Shown in pieces: positions 33,865-44,207 of a stretch of DNA of 64,000 nt; the first letter of the stretch is position 1; the number at the start of each line of letters is the position of its first letter. Source of the stretch: Adiantum capillus-veneris (Eukaryota; Streptophyta; Polypodiopsida; Polypodiales; Pteridaceae); assembly GCA_014529385.2 (NCBI GenBank), contig CM043943.1, positions 105,474,355-105,538,354 of the forward strand, read 5' to 3'. Both the position numbers and the translations under genes were made by a program. The notes under the pieces were generated by a model. It was not told the DNA's origin. It saw only the letters and a program-made list of their open reading frames with translations, and did no database searches.

Positions 33865-33886
33865 GTCCTTCGTGGGGGCACCAATT
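33865..33886 (-). other. Element B primer binding site (unusual)
   Basis: The minus strand reads TTGGTGCCCCCACGAAGG directly inside the LTR end CCTCA. It starts with TGG as tRNA-primed sites do, but it is neither the iMet nor the Asp type. The same TTGGTGCCCCCA core lies next to another LTR end at 60.2 kb. Confidence 0.6.
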
Positions 33887-33887
33887 T

Positions 33888-34143
33888 GAGGCGGTCCGGG
33901 GTGGGCAACAAGAAGAGCAACCTCTAGACACCCTTCAAGGCTCCCGTGCTGCTCAATGGGGCTGGGGCACAACACAACACAAACCAAAACAACAAACCCC
34001 CAACCAAATCCCAACTACACAAGGGGCACCACCTAGTTTAAGAGCGAACTAGGATGCAAAAGAGGAGAATCGTTAGAGCAGCCCACAAACAAGCAAGGAA
34101 TTTACACTAATCCTAACACCAATGGAACACTCTCACACACTAA

Positions 34144-34181
<38 letters not shown>

Positions 34182-36557
34182 TGCTCGGGCTGCTTTGAAG
34201 TGTATCGTTAATGATCAAGCAAACATAAATATATATATGTAAGAAAGAGAGAGAAGGGGGAAGGGGGTGCTTGTTGCACTAATGCCTTCATACAAATCTG
34301 TCATGACCAATCAAAGTGAGATTAGTATTTGTTCAACATAGCCTGAGTAAATTACACCACAACACATCACAAGAAAAAAAACCACCCCAATCACTGTCTT
34401 AAGGCCAGGGGAGTCCTCTCCACCCTGTCGCCCTCTTACAGCATGTGGGATTTATGGCTAAATTGATAACAATACCCGGAGACAAGCTATCAAGAACTTA
34501 AATAAAACACCAAGACACTTACACATCATTATTGTCCATGACATTACGTTGGAAGGGAGACAAGGTATCCATGCTTAGTCCAAATTCACCCTCCTTGATT
34601 CAGCAAATATTGGGCTTACACTAGTAGGAGAAATGATAGATTTCCTACTCTCAATTGAATGATCACTCTCTCTTACAATGGCATAGAGTTCCCTTGCTAA
34701 TCACCCCTAATACAACACATACATATGCCTAATGCCAATGAGATTCCACTCAAGAACTCCTTCTCAAGAGGTTGAGCTTGGCTTCTCAAGCTATAGCATA
34801 GTGGTCTTTCTTCTCCCCCCTTTTTGTGCTAGCTACACCCTCCTTTTATAGCAATTTTAAAGGTTAGGGTTATTCCTCTAACCATGGTTGGGTTAGATTT
34901 TCAGCAATTTATCTAATTTCTTTTGCTTGGAATTATCAAGAAGTTGGTGGGGAAAGAGAGAGGAGAGAAATGGAGGTGATAGGACTTTTCATAGTGGGTT
35001 AGTGTTAGTAGAGTTAGTATTAATTTACAAATGGAATTGGATATTTACAATGGGAGTATCCATGTAGGATACAAATAAGGAAGAAAAACTCTTAAGAGGT
35101 AAGAAAAGGTGGATTTCTTACAAGGTTGATGCTCCAAGTGTCTTGAGTAGGGTCAATTTTGACGCTTGTTGACGGTCCACTAGCTTTGACGGTACATTTT
35201 TTCTCCACTCTTGACCTTCCTTGAGAGACAAGGTAATTGAAGCTGAGTAATCAACCACCATGATGCTGTCTTTTAAGAGAAGAGGCTGAATTTTGTGGTT
35301 TTTTTTTATAGATATGGGTAATTTGGAGGAGGAAAAATGAGACTAGGTGGTCAATTTTGGAATGGAATTGTGTGTGGGAGGTATGAGTTCACCATGGTTT
35401 CTCTTATTCTTCAAGGTTGAGGAGAAGGTGAGTAGGGTGCAGAGAGGAGTGGTGAGAGAGGTGGGGATGATGAGTGGAGAAGTGTGTGTGAAAGAGAAAA
35501 ATGATAAAGTGGAAGAGAGAGTGTGGCTGCATAGCATGGGAAAACTGGGGTCCACTAATAAAATCATAGCTCACAGCTCGTAGCTCAAAAAAATATGAAA
35601 AAATTTGAGGCAAAAGTTCAGCCCACAAGCTACAATTTTTGTTTGTATCACCTTTTCAAATTCGGAGAGCAAGTGAACTTTAAAAATTCAGCAAAACCGA
35701 CCGTTTTTTTCCACTGCACAAGGTCCTTGTGGGGTCCTTCTTTGGATGATTCTTTTGAATACCTCCAAGAGTGAGCCCTCCATAGTGCATGTATGCATGC
35801 CACCTACCCTTGACCTTATTTGGTAGGTCTATAATTGAAGATATTGTTGAGATCATGATATAAGTGAATAGTACAACTAAGCAAATCAAATATTGAGGGG
35901 TCTAAAAAATATGTACATGTCAAATATAAATAATATAAGTGGAAAAAATATAAAGGGGTCAAAATAAATCTCTCTCATTATGAGGCTACCATAAAAAGAT
36001 AAATATTTTTGGTGTTCTAATTTTTTAGAAAAAAAACAAAATAGATGTAGGAAGGGAAAAATCACAATAGTGAAAAAATATACACATAAATAAAACTAGT
36101 TTTTTTGGATTTTTGTTGGGGTGGAGTTACACCAAATATAAGAGAAGCTTACATGAAAATATTTCTATATGGAATAAAGAGTATGAAAAATGGTAAGAAA
36201 AATTGTGGTAATGGTGAGGCAATGTACAGAGCATAAATAACACACACCTAGGTAGAAATATTTAAATAAATACCAAAATAATTATGAAAAAATCTTTTAT
36301 ATAGGCCCTATATACAAAGAAATATTTACATACGCATGGGCCATAATATACTTATTTTTTTTATTTTTTTGGCTCAACTAGCCCAATGACTAGCTAATTG
36401 AGGGTTTTTTATTTCAGTAAGGAGATATGGGAAAAGTCCCCTAACTCACACGCACCTATATACAGTGAAAGGGTGAGGGTAACCACAGTGTTTGAGTGAT
36501 TTGATAGGGGGGGATAACTCACTATGGCAATCACAGAGAGCCGAAAAACGGCTATCA
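33888..36557 (-). mobile_element. Element B 5' LTR (2670 bp, complete)
   Basis: On the minus strand it runs from TGATAGCCG (36557) to GGACCGCCTCA (33888), so TG...CA. It comprises the 2.29-kb part shared with 25703-27991 and a ~380-bp inner part shared in inverted form with 22031-22409. The inner part has a polypurine/polypyrimidine tract (34232-34267, GAGAAGGGGGAAGGGGG) and a GA microsatellite (34148-34178). To the right lies element A's RT sequence, confirming that B inserted into A. Confidence 0.92.
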
Positions 36558-39197
36558 ATGCGTACATTCGTCAATCCGAGCTGATCATTTTGAACACCTC
36601 AAAAAGGTATTCGAGAAATGTAGACTTTACAGGATTTGCTTAAACCCTGAAAAGTGCACATTCATGGGAAGACAAGGGAAAATTCTTGGACATATAGTGT
36701 CTAAAAATGGCATAGCTACCGATATTGAAAAGATTCATGTCATTGTGAATTGCCTAGACCAACAACAGTCAAAGGGGTACAAGCCTTCATGGGACATTGT
36801 GGATATTACCACGGTTCATCTACATGTATGCTATAATTGAAAAACCCATGTATTTGATTACGCACTTTGAATGGACCGAGGCATGTGAAGAATCCTTCAT
36901 GAAGCTTAAGCAAGCTCTCATCTCAGCTCCAATACTGAAAGCACCCGATTGGGATAAGGTATTCCACGTACACGTAGATGCTTCAAGCTTTGCTATTGGT
37001 TGTATACTAGCCCAACCAGGAGATGGGAAAATTGACTTTCCTATTTCTTATGCTAGCCGACAATTGAATATGGCAGAAAATAATTACACCACCACTAAAA
37101 GAGAAGGACTAGGAATGATCTATGCCATTAAAAAGTATAGGCATTACCTATTAGCCAACAAGTTTGTGTTCTTTGTGGACCACCAAGCCTTGTTATATTT
37201 GGTGAACAAACCATGCAGCACAGGGAGAATAGTGAGATGGTTCATCATTCTTCTCGAATTGGATTTCACGGTGGTGGTAAAAAAAGGCACTACACATCAA
37301 CGAGCAGATCATTTGTCAAGGATTGTTTCAGGGCAATCACCTAAAGGGGTAGATGATGATCTATCAGATGCCTATTTGTTCTCCGTGGAAATGATACGTA
37401 GATGGTCTGAAAAAATTGTGTCATTGATGACAATAGCTCAGTGGATTCACCACTTCCTATCACAGTTGATGTAATCGAGCAATTGGCTATGTATCAATTG
37501 CTAGCTGGGAGGCTATATAAAAGAAATCGAGACGGGATATTGTTTTTATGCATTAACCCTGAAGAAAAGGATCAGTACCTAAGTCAAGCACATGTTACCA
37601 TAGTAGGACTTCACTTTGCGGAAGACCAAACTATGCAAGGAATCTTAAGACTTGGAGTATTTTGGCCTACTATGAGGAGAGATGCTCAATCTTTTGTAAA
37701 AGATTGCCCTCAGTGCCAAAAACAACCACCCATTCCTCATGTAATATTGTTTCAAATGTCACCTGTTTCTAAGTGGAGTAACTATCTGGTTACTTACTTA
37801 ACGAGCCGAACATTTCATGAGGATATGAGTAAACGTTGTCAAAGAGCAATTGAAATGGAAGCAAGATACTATGCTCTCATTGGGAACCAATTGTATCGGA
37901 GAGGTAAAGATCAACATTTGCGTCTTTGTGCAAATGAAAACGAGTATATTCCGATTATAGAACAAACACATGCTGGATTAGCTAGAGGTCACTTTTCTAG
38001 TGAGACCACCGCAAGAGAAATCTTGATGGCAGGCATATGGTGGCCAACACTTTTTACAGATGCCAAAGAATATGTTCGAAGGTGTGATGCTTGTCAACGA
38101 GCAAAATACCAACACGAGTAGACAGCATGCCCTTAAGACCAATGATGGGGGCCAGAGCCTTTGCAAAATGGGGTATAGATTTTGTTGGACCGATACAGCC
38201 ACCTGCTTATAGGACCCAAGGTCAATATATCATTGTAGCTATGGACTATCTGACCAAGTGGGCCGAGGCTGGCCGAGGCTAAAGCAACCCAAAAGAACGA
38301 TGCCAAAACCATTGCTGCATTCTTATATGAGTATGTATTCACAAGGTATGGACTGCCAATAGAAATTGTCAGTGATCGGGGAACACATTTCCTCAACGAG
38401 GTAATAGAGTATTTTCTTAATGAGTTTATGGTTATCCATAACAAATCAGCTCCCTATCACCCACAAGAAACGGGCAAGCTGAGCATACGAATAAAATTCT
38501 TAGCTTGGTATTGACCAAAGTGGTTAGTTTAGGAAGAACAGACTAGGAAATGAATCTCCATGCTGCTCTATGGGCTTATCGAGTTTCATTCAAAACAGCT
38601 CTAAATGCCACACCCTTTAACCTTGTTTATGGTCTTGATGCCATAATGCCCATAGAATTTCTATTGCCGACATTAAGGGTAGCACAGACTCTCGAGTGGA
38701 CTGGACAAGAATTGCCAAAAAGACTTGCAGATTTGGAAAAGCTAGACGAGCAAAGGCTAACTGCTGTAGCTCATATCTATGCAGAAAAGCGAAAACAAAA
38801 ACAGTTTTTTGATTCCCACTTAATCACAAAAATTTTCAAGAAAGGGGACTTAATTCTAGTCTATTCCCTTAAGCAACACATTCCCAAGTTTAAGAAAAAG
38901 GGAAATGGACCATTTATCATTGAAGATGTATCTCCAAGTGGAACAGTAAAATTGTCCGCCCTGGATGGTGAACCAATGGCTAATTGGATTAGTGGATGTC
39001 GTTTAAAGAAATACAATTTGCCACTAACCGATGAATTGCTAGAGAGAATGCATGCAGCCAAACAAAGGAAGATCAAGCGACAGCAAGTTATTGATGAAGC
39101 TCAAGAGGAAGCTAGACTTCGGGTACTCAAGCGTAAAGCTGCTCTCAAGAATCAACAGATACCGATTCCCATCAACACTTTGGAACTAGATGATTGA
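36558..39197 (+). pseudogene. Element A RT end, RNase H, tandem H2C2 and integrase
   Basis: Starts with RT motif 6-7 sequence (VHSSIRADHFEHL, ILGHIVSKNGI). RNase H (36797-37340) has intact VDASSFAIGC, TKREGLGMIYAI and FFVDHQAL and is the only RNase H, as in Athila. The 226-aa frame 37441-38121 contains two H2C2 zinc modules: H51, H58, C89, C92 and H177, H184, C215, C218. Each has exactly Hx6Hx30Cx2C spacing and each is preceded by its own LY(K/R)R block. The integrase core (WGIDFVGPI, SDRGTHF, then an E in the Q-A-E block) is broken by a 10-bp tandem duplication (GGCCGAGGCT twice, about 38259-38278), a one-base loss near 38.47 kb and a TAG near 38.54 kb. The C-terminal part, 38550-39197, is open (ALWAYRVSFKTA, GPFIIEDVSPSGTVKL). 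Confidence 0.92.
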
Positions 39198-40196
39198 AAA
39201 TGGGAATTACCTAAAGATGAAGTTTCAAGAGATGACGACTGGTTAGATGGAATGGATCTGCGCATCAAAGTACAGCTCAACAATCATAGCACCAATGCTT
39301 TGGTAGACACAGGAGCTAGAGTGAATGCAGTCAGTTATTCCACATACAGGAAGGCAACAAGTCAAGCATTGACAGCAGGAATAACAACAATTAAAGGATG
39401 CAATAAGAATCCAACTCCAACATTGGGAGTAGTCAACTTGAACGTGGTAGTACATGGATCAGCTAAAGCCATCACTTAAAGGAGGGCAACTCATTGTTCC
39501 TATTGCAGCAAGCAAGGAGGAATGGAAAGATGCTATTAGAAGACCAATCCACGAAGCAAATCTTCCCCATCCCCTGGACAAACAAATGCTACAAGTAGAA
39601 TGAAAGGAGTCAGGAAAATTTGGGTACCAAAAGCACAACTTGTGGATAAACCAAATCAGATCTGAGTGCCTAAAATTTCACCAAAGAAACAGAAGACGGT
39701 TCCAAGGATTCGAGCACAGAATCGAGCATCTGTGAACAAAGAACCTAACATGAAAAGGGTTTGGAAGAAAAAGGAACACTTATCTTCTCCACACAATGCG
39801 AAACCAATCAAACAGTGGTGAGTTAAGTCGCAACAGGCTCTCAAACACCATGCACCAAGCAGACCGAGCTACCAATGGCGAGAAAAAGCTCCACAACCGT
39901 TTAATGTGCTACCAACAGCTCAAGCAATCAGCGTGCTTAAACAACCTGATGGTACTATCAAATAGAGAGTACAAAGGCTACAAGATTTGCTCTTTGGAAG
40001 ACATCAATAGCAAACCTCGACATTGGAAACCCTTGAGTTATTTACTCAAGACCCAGCTCTTGCACAACATATTGAGTTGAATTACATTGATCTTCATATC
40101 ATGGTAAAGCCAATCGCGGCTATGCATAGACACAATTGTTCAACCCATGCACGCAGTCGTCCTGGTGAACGCCATCTAGGAGGGGTGAAAGGGCAC
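39198..40196 (+). pseudogene. Post-integrase extension of element A with second retropepsin-like domain
   Basis: Continues in the same frame as the integrase after a single TGA (39195-39197). It encodes KWELPKDEVSRDDDWLDG and then a retropepsin-like segment with NALVDTGARVNAVSYSTYRK and TLGVVNLNVVV, the expected DTGA active site and hydrophobic strand pattern. After a frameshift and stops, a Lys-rich segment (IWVPKAQL) and a final segment to about 40.2 kb follow, mostly in the same frame. Element A already has a protease in the usual position (about 24.4 kb, DSGA), so this is an additional copy. It may be a fused domain, or a domain in the place where Athila elements carry an env-like ORF. 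Confidence 0.7.
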
Positions 40197-41634
40197 TAAG
40201 TACTAAGTAATTAAGGGCAATGTTTGAAGAGGGAGGAAAAAGTTCCATGTTAATGTGTGATTTTTTAATTTTATTTTTTGCAAAATTACTTAATAATGCC
40301 CTTATAATTCATCAACAAGGAAAAATTCACTGATGATATCTTCCCGATGAATGTAAATAGTGTATATACTACCAGGAAATCATCAAAAATAGTCCTTTTT
40401 TGGGTATTTTTCATCATTTTTGTTGATAAGGAGGCTTAAAAATGGAGAAATCCAACAAAAAACAATAAAGTTGTGTTTTTCAAAGGATTTTCCTAATTAT
40501 TGGATTTTCACTTTACTTTTTTAGAGCATTTTGCTATTTTCTTTGATTTTTTTAATAAAAAGATCAAAAATTAATAATAAATAGCAAAAAAGCTCAGATG
40601 GAAGAAAGGAAGACATGATGGTGATCAGAAAGACAAGGCGAACAAGCAAAAAAATTTCAACAAAATAAGAAGATGGAAGCGAGAAGCCTAAATTGGGCGA
40701 CCAGGCCTACTTCTGCAAAATTCTTGCAGAATGAGCTACAGGAATTCGATTTTGGAAATTTTTGAGCCTAACATAGATTTCATGGCCTAATAGGACTAAC
40801 AGGGGAATCTGGGGAAAATTGATTCGGGAAGTCCAGGTATAGATATCCAGGGTAGGCTAAAACCACCTCATTTCCACTTGGAGCCTTTGCAGAGAGAGCA
40901 TTTCGGCCTCTTTCGCGCTACATTTCTGGAGCCCACAGTTGACCTTTTTCAGCGCCGTCTCACACGAGACATGAGGGGTAAGTTCTTTACTCATCAATGA
41001 TCCATTTTGTACAGCCGGTAGCTAGTCTAAAGCCCTAGAAAAAAACCTAGAAATCGAGCAGTGCACGAAGACCTACGACCTAAAACTGACCATAGCAGCT
41101 TGCCAGCTTGACCAAATCGGATGGGATTTGAACCATAGCATGCCCTAACATAATAGAGCCTTTCCATACCACCAGATGACCATTCGGCTGGGGTAAAGGA
41201 GGTCCCTAGTAGAGAAATTAGGGTTTTTGGGAAAGGCCAGAATTCCGACATGACTCCATAGATGGCTTGCTAATTAGGTTCATATACAATGTATATGATT
41301 GGTTTGGAGAAATCCATCAAGTAAATCCCTCGAAAATCGGAAAACGGCTCGAAGGTTACAAAGCGTCAAATTCGACATATGAGGCCAAACTGACTCCAAA
41401 TGAGCTAAAATTGGACAGGTAGCTTCATGACGATGTTACGAACAAGTCCAAAGCCTCAAAGTTGACCGACCAACCCAACAGACAATCACAAAAAACGGTG
41501 ATTTCAGAGTCGACAGAGCACAAAGTGATGCCGGCATGACCAAACTTGACCAAATTCAATTTAAGACTTGTATTAGGTGTATGGAACATGTCTAGGTCAA
41601 AATTTGTGAGAATTACAAAGTTTTTGTCACTGTA
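40197..41634 (+). other. Element A 3' end and possible LTR of a related element
   Basis: A purine tract (GAAGAGGGAGGAAAAAG, 40226-40242) precedes TGTTAATGTG at 40248, so a 3' polypurine tract and LTR start are plausible. However, 40.25-41.0 kb does not resemble the presumed 5' LTR before 17938. AT-rich sequence to 40.6 kb, then mixed sequence without genes. No primer site was found here. Confidence 0.35.
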
Positions 41635-42421
41635 GTAAATAATCGCGATTATTTACTTTTGCAACATTTTTGCTTGGAAATTGTCAATTCACCTCACCTA
41701 TCATGTGTACACACCTATTACATGCCAAAAATCAAGTATGAGCCAAAATGACCACCCATTACTTGCAAAATTGCCAAAAAAACGCAAAGAAGTCTTTGTA
41801 AGCCAAAATCTGGGTTATGAACAACTTTTCTTGATCCAAATCACCTCATAATTCATACACAAGCTCTATACCATGCTAGAACCAATGCATGTCAAAAAAT
41901 GTCAATTTTGGAAGAAAAGTTAATAATCGCGATTATTTACTTTTTGGTCAAAATTGGGAAATTTGGATATTTTGTCATCATACATCCAAAGAGCATGTTG
42001 AGATAAGCCCACTAGTCAATTTTGAGTCAATTTGGACTTCAAAATCTCAAATTTCCTTTATATCTACTATTTCAATGACCTAAACCCAAAATCTGGTATC
42101 ATTTCCACCCTATGCATCCAAATGAGCCCATATTTCCCTCAGAGCATGTAATTGGCATAAACTTCAAGCCTATAAAGCCAAGTTTCCAAAAAAGTTGAAA
42201 ATTTTCCCATCTGTAAATAATTGCGATTATTTACTTTGGTTGTAAATTTTTGTTTTGACCATACAGTTTTGTTCCTTGCATGATTTTATGCATCTTTGCT
42301 TGTTCAAAAATCGATTTGAAGCAATTTGGACCAGATTTTCAGCATTTCAGTCTAAAAGGACATTCCAGAGAAAAATCCGACAACTCTGCTAACTTTACAC
42401 TTTATTCACTGAACAGGAGCA
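41635..42421 (+). repeat. Second leader with palindromes every ~284-294 bp
   Basis: The AATAATCGCGATTATT palindrome (or a variant) is centred at 41645.5, 41929.5 and 42223.5, spacings 284 and 294 bp. This is the same motif and period as in 18.6-19.5 kb. It lies directly upstream of the ORF at 42422, as the first array lies upstream of gag. Probably the leader of a second member of element A's family. Confidence 0.8.
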
Positions 42422-43234
42422 ATGCAAGCCACGGAGAAGGCCAAGAAGAAGTTAAACCAAAAGAAGAAACTGCAAGAACTGCCCCCGTATCAACTAGACC
42501 CCAAGTCAGTAAAGGCGGAAAAAGCATCTTACCTTTCTAAAGAGCAGTTGGAAGAACACCACACCACGGTTTTCACTGACAGGTTTAAGAGTGAAGAAGG
42601 GCATCAGGTAGAGTTGCAACTCTTGCCTAAAGAGGTCTATGATGTAGTTGTAAAGCCAGAAACCAAAGAGGCTAACCGCCGCCGCCGCAGGTTGGGGCTC
42701 CGACATTTTTACGAACAAGAACCTTGCGGGGTGGACTTTCAAAAAGATTACGAGCTTCTGTCCACAATCAAAGAAGATGGAACTGCCCAGTTATCAGACA
42801 ACCAAGGAAACAAGGTTGAGGTTGTAATTACAAAAGATATTGTGGCAGAGGCACTTAGACTGTCCATTGAAGGGATGACCATGCGGGCAAGAGACAGGAA
42901 GACAGCGGGCACATTTACCAAGGAAACAGCCGCGGCTACATTCGCCGATCTCATCCACAAACAGGTGGAAGACCCAGCCCGTCTGTACCATCAACACTTC
43001 CATTTCTTGGCAAAAAGACCACCAAGGTACACGACACCAAATCATGCCGTGGCCATCACTTTTACACAAATTCTGAAGTCAACAACAAGGCAGCCTGTGG
43101 ACCATACGCAGTATGTTTTGACAACATTGAAGGCCGCCAAGAAGGAAGGGAAAATAACATACTTGGGTGCACCAGAATTACTAACAAGAATAGCCTATCG
43201 CCTGCCCCGGATCAAAATATACGGATCTTGGTAG
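42422..43234 (+). CDS. ORF1-like protein of a Tat/Athila-type element (270 aa)
   Basis: Open frame following the periodic leader. The N-terminus is Lys-rich (KAKKKLNQKKKLQ). The body has the pattern of the plant-retroelement ORF1 / 'putative plant transposon protein' family: a LRHFYEQEP start, KVEVVITKDIVAEALRL, then NHAVAITFTQIL and a LGAPELLTRIAYRL end. I judge this by pattern, not search. Ogre-type elements carry an extra ORF1 of unknown function before gag, and this position fits. The frame ends about where the LTR of the copia element starts (43239), so it may be truncated. Function unknown; nucleic-acid binding is possible from the basic N-terminus. Confidence 0.5.
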   Translation: MQATEKAKKKLNQKKKLQELPPYQLDPKSVKAEKASYLSKEQLEEHHTTVFTDRFKSEEGHQVELQLLPKEVYDVVVKPETKEANRRRRRLGLRHFYEQEPCGVDFQKDYELLSTIKEDGTAQLSDNQGNKVEVVITKDIVAEALRLSIEGMTMRARDRKTAGTFTKETAAATFADLIHKQVEDPARLYHQHFHFLAKRPPRYTTPNHAVAITFTQILKSTTRQPVDHTQYVLTTLKAAKKEGKITYLGAPELLTRIAYRLPRIKIYGSW

Positions 43235-43251
43235 CTCATGTTAAGTATGGA

Positions 43252-43511
43252 GCCTGATTTACCCTTGTAATTTTCTATGGTAAAAGTGCATATTTGTAAG
43301 GCCCCCATTATGAGGAGAAGCCATCGTGCGTGAAGGAAAATCACTCACCGGAAACCAAAATTTTCACGGACAAGAATCAAGGCCTGATTTACCCTTGTAA
43401 TTTTCTATGGTAAAAGTGCATATTTGTAAGGCCCCCATTATGAGGAGAAGCCATCGTGCGTGAAGGAAAATCACTCACCGGAAACCAAAATTTTCACGGA
43501 CAAGAATCAAG
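43252..43511. repeat. 130-bp perfect-looking direct duplication
   Basis: GCCTGATTTACCCTTG...CAAGAATCAAG occurs at 43252-43381 and again at 43382-43511, with no differences seen by eye, so it is recent. Confidence 0.95.
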
Positions 43512-43589
43512 GGCAACTTTAGAGGTCTCGGGGGCAGAGGCCCTTGAGACTTTTTTTTCGCAGGAATATTATGGCCAGATGGCGGCCGA

Positions 43590-43695
43590 AAAGTGGTCGG
43601 AAAACAACCAGTCGGTTGGCCGGTGGCCGGTAGTCAATGGCCAATGGCCAGTGGCCGGTGGCCGAATTCAACGGCCGGTGGCCGAATTCAAAAGC
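43590..43695. repeat. GGCCGGTGGCC-type minisatellite
   Basis: Overlapping copies of GGCCGGTGGCC, GGCCAATGGCC and GGCCGAATTCAA in about 100 bp, with many small inverted GGCC pairs. Lies in the presumed U3 of the copia LTR. Confidence 0.7.
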
Positions 43696-44021
43696 GGACT
43701 TGTCTTCTCAAGAGCGGCCACACATGGGCGGATTGAAGGGTCCGATTTGGACTTATTCGCACAAGGGTGGCTACACATGGCTGTCTCTCATAAGAGAGGG
43801 TAGCCTTTTTTTCCTATAAAAGGAGGCCATTTCTACACACATTTCATAGTGTGAAGTTGATGCAACAAGGTGAGTGTGAGGTGGTGAGAGTGAAGCAAGG
43901 TGGGAGCTCTATCAAGGGTTTAATCCCTTTGTAAACTACTTCTTCTTTTGAAGTGCTAAAGCCATTGAGTGACTGCTTTCCCGTGGACGTAGCCCACATT
44001 GGGTGAACCACGTATATTGTG

Positions 44022-44058
<37 letters not shown>

Positions 44059-44145
44059 CTATAATCTCTTGTGTGTGAAATCTATCTCTCTCCATTAAGT
44101 AATCTACTCAAAAATCTATTTAGCTACGTCTTATTTCCTAACAAC

Positions 44146-44157
44146 TGGTATCAGAGC
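44146..44157 (+). other. Primer binding site, tRNA-iMet type
   Basis: TGGTATCAGAGC two bases after the CA end of the LTR. Confidence 0.85.
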
Positions 44158-44207
44158 AAGGTTTGCTCGTAGCTAAATTATCTCAAGGAAAGGATTCCTT
44201 GAATTGA

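Larger units (their letters stand above)
43239..44143 (+). mobile_element. 5' LTR of a Ty1/copia element
   Basis: The right end (CCTAACA) is fixed by the primer site at 44146; the left end TGTTAAGTATGG is inferred from the break with the upstream ORF. A TATA box (TATAAAAGG) lies at 43815-43823. U3 contains a 130-bp tandem duplication and a GGCCGGTGGCC-rich stretch. A CT microsatellite (44028-44055) lies in the transcribed leader part. Confidence 0.6.

Noticed and set aside
37441..38121. Tandem H2C2 considered as an assembly duplication
   Set aside because: The two modules share spacing but differ in most residues, so it is not a duplicated read segment.
40248..40936. Segment considered as the 3' LTR of element A
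   Set aside because: No visible similarity to the sequence before 17938, although a purine tract precedes it; left as unresolved.
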